Positions 1 through 5,877 of a stretch of 7,104 bases of DNA are shown here, in pieces. The DNA comes from DASSBG01 sp965651365 (GTDB lineage Bacteria > Pseudomonadota > Gammaproteobacteria > Xanthomonadales > Rhodanobacteraceae): positions 1 to 7,104 of the forward strand of contig CBFGSA010000131.1 in the NCBI GenBank assembly GCA_965651365.1, read 5' to 3'. The notes beneath the pieces were generated by a model. That model had not been told where the DNA came from. It did no database searches and saw only the letters and a list, made by a program, of their open reading frames with translations. Made by a program: the position numbers and the translations under genes. Within the stretch, counting starts at the first letter, position 1. Every line of letters starts with the position of its first letter.

Positions 1-385
1 TGCCCTGACCGGGCTGATTCACGTGGGCATTGCCCGTGAGCTTGATGATCTCGCCGTTGACCTGGTAATCGATGGTGTCGGCATGGGCACGCATCAGCTC
101 GCCGTTGTCCATGCGCTGTTCGAGGTGTGCCGGCGCACCGGTCAGCACGATGCGCTCGGCCTTGCCCTGATTGTCGGCATGGGCCACGCCCTTGCCGGCC
201 GTGGCCTTGAGCGTGCCCTGGGTGATGCTGACATGCCCGGTAAGGATGGTTTTGCCGCTGCGCTGTGAGGATTCGAAGTGATCGGCGCTCACGTTGATTT
301 TCTGGTTGCGGTCCGTCGTGGTTGCCAGCGCCGGCACGCTCCACAGCAGAGCCGCCAGCAGCAGGGTACTTTTGGGCAAAGGCAT
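1..385 (-). CDS. lptA: LptA, periplasmic LPS transport bridge protein (partial, C-terminus off window)
   Basis: LptA polymerises through its beta-jellyroll fold to form the periplasmic bridge that carries LPS from the inner-membrane LptBFGC complex to LptD at the outer membrane. The first 128 residues are present, read from ATG at 385. A Sec signal peptide is visible: MPLPK, a hydrophobic run, then a likely cut after ALA at about residue 21. After it come the family's OstA-type features: KINVSADHFE, a GKTILTGHVSITQGTLKATA stretch, and alternating beta repeats ending in IIKLTGNAHV. E. coli LptA has 185 residues, so roughly a third is missing beyond base 1. The start lies one base after the lptC stop (TGATATG), so translation is probably coupled. 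In related genomes lptB would follow, outside this window. Identification is by family recognition and operon position. Confidence 0.93.
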   Translation of the reverse strand, partial: MPLPKSTLLLAALLWSVPALATTTDRNQKINVSADHFESSQRSGKTILTGHVSITQGTLKATAGKGVAHADNQGKAERIVLTGAPAHLEQRMDNGELMRAHADTIDYQVNGEIIKLTGNAHVNQPGQG

Positions 386-386
386 A

Positions 387-950
387 TCAGTTCTTCTGGC
401 TGGGTTCGAGGGTGCCGTGCACATTGGCCAGCAGCTCCAGAGAGTGTGTGGTCAGATCGGCTTTCATGCCGGTCCCGGCCAGTATACGGCCTGGCTCGCG
501 GATTTCCGTCGCAGCAGGGCTGGCAATCCGCTTTTCGGTGGGCCAAGCGGTCAGGTTGGCGGTGCGGATGCTGGCCTTGCCCAGCTCGCCGGATGCCGGC
601 CGGTCCATCGCAACATCGCCGGACAATTTCAGTAATGTACCGTCCGCGCTGACCCAGCCATGTTCTGCGGTCCCCAGCCAGCGGTTGTCACCCTCGGCGG
701 GCAGGGTGAAACGGGGCTGGTCAATGAACAGGGATGCGTCGGCGTCTCGCCGCGTCAGGTGGGGCGCCTGCAGGGTGAACCCGATCTTGCCGGTGCGCGT
801 CAGCACGTCCAGATCCAGGTTCTCCAGCGAATAGCTGGAACGCGGCGGCCCGGCGCTCTGCCTGGGCTTGGGCGCCGGCTGCAGCCACCACAGCAGCAGC
901 TGGCTGACGGCGACCGCCAGTACCAGACCCAGCAGGAGGCGGCGGTTCAC
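387..950 (-). CDS. lptC: LptC, inner-membrane-anchored LPS transport protein
   Basis: LptC is the bitopic inner-membrane member of the LptBFGC transporter. It receives LPS from the LptB2FG motor and hands it to LptA. The 187-residue product is close to E. coli LptC (191). One N-terminal transmembrane helix is visible at about residues 4-22 (LLLGLVLAVAVSQLLLWWL) behind an arginine pair, followed by a Pro-rich linker. The periplasmic beta-jellyroll follows, with the family pattern around SYSLENLDLDVLTRTGKIGF and LQAPHLTRRDADASLFIDQP. The start is a GTG that overlaps the kdsC stop as GTGA, a 4-base overlap typical of translational coupling. The stop is one base before lptA. Sequence conservation in LptC is low, so the call rests on topology, length, a few motifs and gene order together. 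Confidence 0.93.
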   Translation of the reverse strand: MNRRLLLGLVLAVAVSQLLLWWLQPAPKPRQSAGPPRSSYSLENLDLDVLTRTGKIGFTLQAPHLTRRDADASLFIDQPRFTLPAEGDNRWLGTAEHGWVSADGTLLKLSGDVAMDRPASGELGKASIRTANLTAWPTEKRIASPAATEIREPGRILAGTGMKADLTTHSLELLANVHGTLEPSQKN

Positions 951-1516
951 AGCCAGCGCTCGATATCGGCCGCGTATTTATCTTGTGCAGCCAGAATCAG
1001 ATCACACACATCGCGCGCCGCACCGTGGCCGCCGGTGTGCGGTGTGTGCCAGTGCACCCAGTTGTCCAGTGCCGGGTGGGCGTTGGCTGTGGCGATGGCC
1101 AGGCCGGCGTGGCGCAGGGCCGGCAGGTCGGGCAAGTCGTCGCCGGTGAATGCAGCCGTGCCGGCTTCCAGGCCCAGTGCCTTGAGCAACTGGGCCAGGC
1201 ATTGGCGCTTGTCATTCTGCCCCTGATAGACGTGGGCGATGCCCAGTTCGTCGGCGCGCAGGGCCAGCGCGTGGCTGATGCGGGCACTGATGAAAGCGAC
1301 TTCGATTCCGTGTGCCTGCAGGCGTTTCAGCCCCAGACCGTCATGCGCGTGGAAAACCTTGAACTCGTGCCCGTCGGCGCCGAAACGCAGGCAGCCATCG
1401 GTGAGTGTGCCGTCGACGTCGAAAGCGGCCAGCCGAATGCGCGCGGCACGTTGCCGCACGTCTTCGCCGATACCTTGCAGTACCCTTTCCTGTGCTGCTT
1501 GCGTTGCCTCGTTCAA
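947..1516 (-). CDS. kdsC: KdsC, 3-deoxy-D-manno-octulosonate-8-phosphate phosphatase
   Basis: KdsC hydrolyses KDO-8-phosphate to free KDO plus phosphate in the cytoplasm, the step before CMP-KDO formation. It is a small capless haloacid dehalogenase-type phosphatase. Read from TTG at 1516 (189 residues; E. coli has 188) the HAD motifs fall in order: FDVDGTLTDG (nucleophile Asp33, acid/base Asp35), ISAR at 76-79 for motif II, the motif III lysine in NDKR (Lys103), and TGDDLPDLP (Asp126/Asp127) for metal binding. The conserved tail TGGHGAARDVCDLIL is present. I chose TTG because GGGAGA lies 9 bases upstream (1526-1531) and the length fits. The open frame runs on to 1666, but that extension translates the repeat DNA between kdsD and kdsC and is probably not coding. 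The 3' end overlaps lptC by 4 bases. Confidence 0.93.
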   Translation of the reverse strand: MNEATQAAQERVLQGIGEDVRQRAARIRLAAFDVDGTLTDGCLRFGADGHEFKVFHAHDGLGLKRLQAHGIEVAFISARISHALALRADELGIAHVYQGQNDKRQCLAQLLKALGLEAGTAAFTGDDLPDLPALRHAGLAIATANAHPALDNWVHWHTPHTGGHGAARDVCDLILAAQDKYAADIERWL

Positions 1517-1540
1517 TGTCTGGCGTCTCCCGAAAATTGG

Positions 1541-1573
1541 GGTAGGGTGCTGCTGAGCGCAGCGAAGCGCACC
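1541..1573. repeat. GC-rich intergenic hairpin element (GTAGGGTGC...GCGCACC type)
   Basis: On the plus strand GGTGC (1546-1550), a bulged T, and GCT (1552-1554) can pair with AGC and GCACC ending at 1573, giving an 8-bp stem. A competing hairpin, GCTGC...GCAGC, is also possible. The text GTAGGGTGC...GAGCGCAGCGAAGCGCACC resembles a dispersed intergenic repeat I know from many proteobacterial genomes, but copy number cannot be tested here. It lies 25 bases upstream of the kdsC start codon, so it would fall in the kdsD-kdsC transcript. No T-run follows on the minus strand, so it is not a normal intrinsic terminator. Confidence 0.5.
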
Positions 1574-1618
1574 GCCGAATACGGACGATGCCACCATCTT
1601 GCACTGGCTATTGTTTTC

Positions 1619-1660
1619 CGATTCCCGATTCCCGATTCTCGATTCTCGATTCTCGGCTCT
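1619..1660. repeat. Heptamer tandem repeat (CGATTCC/CGATTCT)
   Basis: Five consecutive 7-base units read CGATTCC, CGATTCC, CGATTCT, CGATTCT, CGATTCT (1619-1653), followed by a degenerate sixth, CGGCTCT (1654-1660). On the other strand this is the GAATCGG/GAATCGA repeat that is common between genes in Xanthomonadaceae, where it is often mistranslated as peptides such as DSRFPIPDSRF. The array ends two bases past the kdsD stop codon. It has no visible coding role. Unit number could vary between strains through slippage. Confidence 0.85.
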
Positions 1661-1662
1661 TT

Positions 1663-2724
1663 TCACACCACCCGCTCACGCAGCAGATCGTGAATATTCA
1701 GTGCGCCGACCAGGCGCTGCTGGTCATCCACCACCAGCAGCGCATGGATCTTGTAGGTTTCCATCATTTGCGCAGCCTGGATGGCAAGCTTGTCCGGTCC
1801 GATGGTCTTGGGGCTGCGGTTCATCTGGCTGGCCACCGGGGTGGCGCGCAGGTCCACACCATGGTCATCCAGTGCGCGGCGCAGGTCACCATCGGTGAAT
1901 ACGCCAAGCAGGCGTTGTTGGTGATCGACCACCGCCGCCATGCCCAGACCCTTGTGCGTCATTTCCACCAGCGTGTCGCGAAGGTTGGCGTCACTGGGCA
2001 CCGACGGGATGTTCTCGCCCTGGTGCATGATGTCCTGGATGTGCAGCAGCAGACGTCGCCCCAGACTGCCGGCCGGGTGCGAGCGGGCAAAGTCTTCGGC
2101 TGTAAATCCACGCGCTTCCAGCAGGGCAACCGCCAGCGCATCGCCCATGACCAGCGTGGCGGTGGTGGAAGAAGTCGGCGCCAGGCCGAGCGGACAGGCT
2201 TCGCAATCGACGCTGACATCCAGGTGCACGTCCGCCTCGCGTGCCAGTTTGGAGCCGGCGTTGCCGGTCATCGCGATCAATGGCGTGCTCTGGCGCTTGA
2301 TCGTCGGCAGCATGGCCAGCACTTCCTCGGTCTTGCCCGAGTTGGACAGCGCCAGCACCACGTCGTCGCCGGTAATCATGCCCAGATCCCCGTGGCTGGC
2401 CTCGCCGGAATGCACGAAGAAAGAGGGTGTTCCCGTGGAAGCCAGGGTGGCCGCAACCTTGCGCCCGATATGCCCCGACTTGCCCATGCCGGTGACCACC
2501 ACCCGGCCCTGGCACTGCCAGATGAGCTGGCAGGCGGCGATGAAATGCCGGTCGATGCGCGGGCGCAAGGCTTCGATGGCGCGGGTTTCGGTGTCGATGA
2601 CAGCCAGCGCGCTGTCCCGCACGGCGCCGGGATCGAGATGCTGCATGATCTGTTTGAGCGACGTCGCGCTGGCTTCCATGGTCGGTCTCGGCTCGGCTGG
2701 TGGGCGGGCAACGGTGTCAGGCAT
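1663..2724 (-). CDS. kdsD: KdsD, D-arabinose-5-phosphate isomerase (SIS domain plus two CBS domains)
   Basis: KdsD interconverts ribulose-5-phosphate and arabinose-5-phosphate, the entry to KDO synthesis, in the cytoplasm. An N-terminal SIS sugar-isomerase domain (about residues 40-200) carries VVVTGMGKSGHIGRK, HSGEASHGDLGMI and LALSNSGKTEE. Two CBS domains follow at about 232-290 and 297-353. With a constant offset of 23, the residues reported as catalytic in E. coli KdsD (Lys59, Glu111, Glu152, His193) match Lys82, Glu134, Glu175 and His216 here, so the enzyme looks active. From ATG at 2724 it has 353 residues against 328 in E. coli. An in-frame ATG at 2679 gives 338 and may be the true start; neither has a strong ribosome binding site. 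It is the first gene of the minus-strand kds-lpt cluster, with a 146-base repeat-filled gap before kdsC. Confidence 0.95.
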   Translation of the reverse strand: MPDTVARPPAEPRPTMEASATSLKQIMQHLDPGAVRDSALAVIDTETRAIEALRPRIDRHFIAACQLIWQCQGRVVVTGMGKSGHIGRKVAATLASTGTPSFFVHSGEASHGDLGMITGDDVVLALSNSGKTEEVLAMLPTIKRQSTPLIAMTGNAGSKLAREADVHLDVSVDCEACPLGLAPTSSTTATLVMGDALAVALLEARGFTAEDFARSHPAGSLGRRLLLHIQDIMHQGENIPSVPSDANLRDTLVEMTHKGLGMAAVVDHQQRLLGVFTDGDLRRALDDHGVDLRATPVASQMNRSPKTIGPDKLAIQAAQMMETYKIHALLVVDDQQRLVGALNIHDLLRERVV

Positions 2725-2760
2725 ACCGCCGCGTACGGAAAATGGTTACCATAGACCGAT

Positions 2761-2766
2761 ATTCTA
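2761..2766 (-). promoter_or_regulatory. Possible -10 box for kdsD
   Basis: On the minus strand TAGAAT matches the sigma-70 consensus TATAAT at five of six positions. It would start transcription about 30 bases before the first kdsD ATG. No convincing -35 hexamer sits at 16-18 bases. The call therefore rests only on the hexamer and on its place in a divergent intergenic gap that must hold a promoter in each direction. I could not locate a matching promoter for ibaG-murA. Confidence 0.22.
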
Positions 2767-2885
2767 GTGTATCCGGCCCCGCAAAGGGGTTGTCCCGACC
2801 CGATCTGACGCCAACTGTTCAGTCGGATGCATGGTCGGGCCGAGACGCCGGAGCATCCCCATACCTGCCATTCTTGCGGAGTTTC

Positions 2886-3119
2886 ATGGACGCCAAGGCC
2901 ATCCAGTCGAAAATCGAACAAGCCCTGCCCGGAGCCCGGGTTGAGGTGGGCAGTGATGACGGCGTGCATTTTCATGCCCGCGTGATCCATGCCGATTTTG
3001 CAGGCAAGCCCCCGCTGGCGCGCCACCGCATGGTGTACGCCACGCTGGGCGAGCGCATGGGTAGCGACATCCACGCGCTCAGCCTGAGCACCCACACGCC
3101 CGACGAAGTCGGCAACTGA
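2886..3119 (+). CDS. ibaG: IbaG, BolA-family protein
   Basis: This small cytoplasmic protein belongs to the BolA/IbaG family. Members bind monothiol glutaredoxins and share a [2Fe-2S] cluster, and IbaG (formerly YrbA) is linked to acid stress and envelope homeostasis. The 77-residue product shows the single BolA-like alpha/beta fold: an N-terminal helix (AIQSKIEQALPGARVEV), then DDGVHFHARVI, the KPPLARHRMVYATLG helix, and the family signature IHALSLSTHTP with the conserved histidine at residue 63. The ATG at 2886 was chosen because GGAG lies just upstream (2878-2881, a short 4-base spacing) and because the family starts here. The open frame extends upstream to 2700 with unrelated sequence. 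murA follows 14 bases after the stop, the same ibaG-murA pairing as in E. coli and many gammaproteobacteria. Confidence 0.93.
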   Translation: MDAKAIQSKIEQALPGARVEVGSDDGVHFHARVIHADFAGKPPLARHRMVYATLGERMGSDIHALSLSTHTPDEVGN

Positions 3120-3133
3120 ACCAAGGATCATCG

Positions 3134-4393
3134 ATGGCCAAGATTGTCATCAACGGCGCCGGCCCGCTCTCGGGCGATGTGTGGATATCCGGAGCCAAGA
3201 ACGCCGTGCTCCCGATTCTGGCAGCCACCCTGCTGGCGGATGAACCGGTCAGCATCGGCAATGTGCCGCATCTGCACGATGTCACCACCACCATGGAACT
3301 GTTGGGCCAGATGGGTGTGGAACTCATCGTTGACGAGCGCATGCAGATCCATGTCGATCCACGCCCGACCAAGCGCTGTTTTGCGCCGTACGATCTGGTC
3401 AAGACCATGCGTGCCTCGATCCTGGTGCTGGGCCCGCTGGTGGCGCGCTTCGGCGAGGCCGAAGTGTCGCTGCCCGGCGGTTGCGCCATCGGCTCGCGGC
3501 CGGTCGACCAGCACATCCGTGGCCTGCAGGAAATGGGCGCGGAAGTGATTGTCGAAAACGGCTACATCAAGGCCCGGGCCAAGCGCCTGAAGGGTGCGCG
3601 CATCAGCATGGACATGGTGACCGTGACCGGCACCGAAAACCTGATGATGGCGGCTGCCCTGGCCAAGGGCACCACGGTAATCGAGAACGCCGCGCAGGAG
3701 CCCGAAGTGGTCGATCTGGCACACTGCCTCAACAGCATGGGTGCCAGCATTGATGGCGCGGGCACTTCGACCCTGGTGATCGAGGGGGTGGAGCGTCTGC
3801 ACGGCACCCAGTACGAGGTGCTGCCCGATCGCATCGAAACGGGTACCTTCCTGGTGGCCGCTGCGATGACGGGAGGCCATGTCCGGGCACGCAAGGCGCG
3901 TCCTCGCACGCTCGATGCGGTGCTGTCCAAACTGGAAGATTGCGGTGCCGAGATCAGCACCGGCGACGACTGGATCGAACTGGACATGCACGGCAACCGG
4001 CCGCGTGCGATCAATGTCACCACTGCACCGTACCCGGCGTTTCCCACCGACATGCAGGCCCAGTTCACCGCGCTCAACTGTGTTGCCGAAGGCGTTGGTG
4101 TCATTACCGAGACGGTATTTGAAAACCGTTTCATGCACGCCCACGAGCTGCGCCGCCTGGGTGCAGACATCCGCATGGAAGGCAACACCGTGATCGTGCA
4201 CGGCGTCGACGGCATCACGGGTGCGCCGATGATGGCCACCGACCTGCGTGCCTCGGCCTCGCTGGTGCTGGCCGGTCTGGTTGCCAAAGGCGAGTCGACC
4301 ATCGACCGCATCTATCACATCGACCGTGGCTACGAGAACATCGAGGAAAAGCTGGGCGGCCTCGGCGCGCAGATTCGCCGCCTGCCAAACTGA
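3134..4393 (+). CDS. murA: MurA, UDP-N-acetylglucosamine 1-carboxyvinyltransferase
   Basis: MurA transfers enolpyruvate from PEP to UDP-GlcNAc, the first committed step of peptidoglycan synthesis, in the cytoplasm. The 419 residues equal the E. coli length, and the whole EPSP-synthase-like double-barrel fold is present. Key residues are visible: Lys22 in SGAKNAVLP, Arg93 in TMRASILVLGP, the catalytic-loop LPGGCAIGSRPVD with Cys117 (E. coli Cys115) and Arg122, Asp306 in PAFPTDMQAQ, and Arg398 in IDRGYE. The loop cysteine makes the enzyme the fosfomycin-sensitive type rather than the Cys-to-Asp resistant type; this is inferred from family knowledge. AAGGA (3123-3127) sits 6 bases before the ATG. 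It is probably co-transcribed with ibaG. I see no clear intrinsic terminator downstream. Confidence 0.98.
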   Translation: MAKIVINGAGPLSGDVWISGAKNAVLPILAATLLADEPVSIGNVPHLHDVTTTMELLGQMGVELIVDERMQIHVDPRPTKRCFAPYDLVKTMRASILVLGPLVARFGEAEVSLPGGCAIGSRPVDQHIRGLQEMGAEVIVENGYIKARAKRLKGARISMDMVTVTGTENLMMAAALAKGTTVIENAAQEPEVVDLAHCLNSMGASIDGAGTSTLVIEGVERLHGTQYEVLPDRIETGTFLVAAAMTGGHVRARKARPRTLDAVLSKLEDCGAEISTGDDWIELDMHGNRPRAINVTTAPYPAFPTDMQAQFTALNCVAEGVGVITETVFENRFMHAHELRRLGADIRMEGNTVIVHGVDGITGAPMMATDLRASASLVLAGLVAKGESTIDRIYHIDRGYENIEEKLGGLGAQIRRLPN

Positions 4394-4440
4394 CGCCGGC
4401 TTCATGCTGCGCGCAGACGCAGTGGCTCGGCGACCATTTT

Positions 4441-4497
4441 CCCCGTTTGACCGCAGCCGCGGGTCGGTGGATGATGCCGGTTTGGGCTGAAACGGGG
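4441..4497. repeat. 8-bp inverted repeat CCCCGTTT / AAACGGGG ahead of the amidohydrolase gene
   Basis: CCCCGTTT (4441-4448) is perfectly inverted by AAACGGGG (4490-4497), with arm centres 49 bases apart. A second inverted pair, CAGCC (4454-4458) and GGCTG (4485-4489), nests inside and directly abuts the right arm. The right arm holds the GGGG that would serve as ribosome binding site for the ATG at 4504, and the left arm overlaps a possible -35 box. It could be a pair of operator half-sites, or an RNA stem if transcription enters from murA. It could also be chance in GC-rich DNA. Confidence 0.4.
4447..4475 (+). promoter_or_regulatory. Possible sigma-70 promoter for the amidohydrolase gene
   Basis: TTGACC (4447-4452, five of six matches to TTGACA) is followed after exactly 17 bases by GATGAT (4470-4475, four of six matches to TATAAT). 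Transcription would begin near 4482, giving a leader of about 20 bases that contains the GGGG ribosome binding site. The placement is good but the -10 is only fair. The gene could instead be read through from murA. Confidence 0.38.
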
Positions 4498-4503
4498 ATG
4501 GTC

Positions 4504-5841
4504 ATGATCAAACGCCTTGCCGTATTGCCACTGTTCGCGCTTTCAGCGGTGACGACATTTGCCGCCACACTGGAAATGACGGCGACAAAGGCCGTGGTCT
4601 TGCGCTGCGGGCATCTGGTTGACTCGATAAACGGCAAACTGTTGGGTCCGACCGTGGTGGTGGTCAAGGGCGAGCGGATCGCCTCGGTTGGCGCGGATGC
4701 TGCAGCGCTGCCTGCGGGCGCACGACAGATCGACCTGTCGGACCAGACCTGCATGCCCGGCCTGATCGATTCGCACACGCATCTCACCATGCAGATGAGC
4801 AAGTCGTCGTACACGGATCAATTCCGGCTCAATCCGGCCGACCATGCCATTCGTTCCACCGTTTACGCCCGGCGCACCCTGCTGGCAGGGTTCACCACGG
4901 TGCGCAATCTGGGTGATGGCGACAACGAGTCAATTGCACTGCGCAATGCCATCAACGCCGGTTTGGTGCCCGGCCCGCGCATCTTCACGGCCGGCAAGTT
5001 CATCGGTACCACTGGCGGGCATGCCGACGGCACCGATGGCTACCGCTGGGACCTGCAGGGCGATCCGGGGCCGAAGGACGGTATCATCAACGGCCCGGTC
5101 GAGGCATGGAAGGCCGTGCGACAGCACTACAAGGACGGTGCGGACCTGATCAAGATCATGCCGTCCGGCGGCGTGCTGGATGAAAGTTCCAGTGCCTCCA
5201 ATCCGCAGATGACGCTGGCTGAAATCAAGGCCGTGGTGGCCGCCGCGCACGATTACGGATTTGCCGTGGCAGCGCACGCGCATGGTGCCGAGGCGATCCG
5301 GCGTGCCGTGATTGGCGGCGTCGACTCGATCGAGCATGGCACCTACATGAACGATGCCGACATCAAGCTGATGAAGGAGCACGGCACCTGGTACGTGCCG
5401 ACCATCATTGCCGGCGAGTTCGTGATGCAGAAGGCCAGGGAAGGCTGGTATCCGCCCCAGGTTGCGCGCAAGGCAGAGGAGGTTGGGCCGATAATTCTGG
5501 GCACGGCCGGCAAGGCCTACAAGGCTGGCGTGAAAGTTGCCTTTGGCACCGATGCCGGGGTCTACCCGCACGGCGAAAACGCCAAGGAATTCCACTACAT
5601 GGTCGAGGCCGGCATGCCGCCCATGTTCGCCCTGCAGGCCGCCACCATGCACGCGGCACAACTGCTCAAACACGACAAGGACATTGGCAGCATCAGCGTC
5701 GGCAAATATGCCGATATCATTGCCGTGCGCGGCAACCCGGTCGAAAACATCGACCTGATGCAGCAGATGTCGTTCGTGATGAAGGGCGGTACCGTCTACA
5801 AGCACGACGGGCGTGAAGAGCTTCGATCAGATGTTCCCTGA
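4504..5841 (+). CDS. Exported metal-dependent amidohydrolase (imidazolonepropionase/prolidase-like)
   Basis: This is a 445-residue amidohydrolase-superfamily enzyme with a Sec signal peptide (MIKR, hydrophobic core, likely cut near residue 20-21), so it probably works in the periplasm or outside the cell. The TIM-barrel metal ligands are visible: HTH at His91/His93 in GLIDSHTHL, the probable carboxylated lysine Lys217 in DLIKIMPSGG, His258/His260 in AAHAHG, His278 in SIEHGTY, and Asp350 in AFGTDAGV. An N-terminal beta-sandwich and a C-terminal return to it (VGKYADIIAVRGNPVENI) complete the fold. This branch includes characterised Xaa-Pro and Xaa-Arg/Lys dipeptidases (Sgx9260 and Cc2672 types), so cleavage of dipeptides or acylated amino acids is a reasonable guess. 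The substrate is not proven. The start at 4504 was chosen for the signal peptide and upstream GGGG; ATGs at 4447 and 4498 are in frame but put extra residues before it. Confidence 0.88.
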   Translation: MIKRLAVLPLFALSAVTTFAATLEMTATKAVVLRCGHLVDSINGKLLGPTVVVVKGERIASVGADAAALPAGARQIDLSDQTCMPGLIDSHTHLTMQMSKSSYTDQFRLNPADHAIRSTVYARRTLLAGFTTVRNLGDGDNESIALRNAINAGLVPGPRIFTAGKFIGTTGGHADGTDGYRWDLQGDPGPKDGIINGPVEAWKAVRQHYKDGADLIKIMPSGGVLDESSSASNPQMTLAEIKAVVAAAHDYGFAVAAHAHGAEAIRRAVIGGVDSIEHGTYMNDADIKLMKEHGTWYVPTIIAGEFVMQKAREGWYPPQVARKAEEVGPIILGTAGKAYKAGVKVAFGTDAGVYPHGENAKEFHYMVEAGMPPMFALQAATMHAAQLLKHDKDIGSISVGKYADIIAVRGNPVENIDLMQQMSFVMKGGTVYKHDGREELRSDVP

Positions 5842-5877
5842 GAAGCCTCTGACTGAATCCGGCGCGGGATAATCAGC

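Noticed and set aside
278..1226. Overlapping plus-strand open frames across the lptA-lptC-kdsC region
   Set aside because: They show no domain, signal or ribosome binding site and lie antisense to well-supported genes.
1517..1666. N-terminal extension of KdsC starting at ATG 1666
   Set aside because: The 50 extra residues (MKRAENRESRIGNRES...) come from the heptamer array and the hairpin element, and would overlap the kdsD stop. KdsC homologues lack them.
1588..2754. A 388-codon open frame on the plus strand, antisense to kdsD
   Set aside because: Its beginning translates the heptamer repeat (FPIPDSRFSILDSR) and the rest is the complement of kdsD. kdsD has full domain and catalytic-residue support.
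2777..2789. Small hairpin CCCC-GCAAA-GGGG in the divergent intergenic region as a terminator or operator
   Set aside because: A 4-bp stem is likely to occur by chance in GC-rich DNA, and no T-run or second copy accompanies it.
3128..4405. A 425-codon open frame on the minus strand, antisense to murA
   Set aside because: It mirrors murA codon for codon, has no recognisable domain and no ribosome binding site. Long antisense frames are expected where third positions are strongly G or C.
4401..4440. Possible intrinsic terminator after murA (palindrome CTGCGCGCAG at 4407-4416 and TTTT at 4437-4440)
   Set aside because: The palindrome is 20 bases from the short T-run, and only a 3-bp stem sits next to the T's, so it does not make a convincing terminator.
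4930..5805. A 291-codon minus-strand open frame opposite the amidohydrolase gene
   Set aside because: It is a shadow frame with no family resemblance, while the plus-strand reading has every amidohydrolase metal motif.
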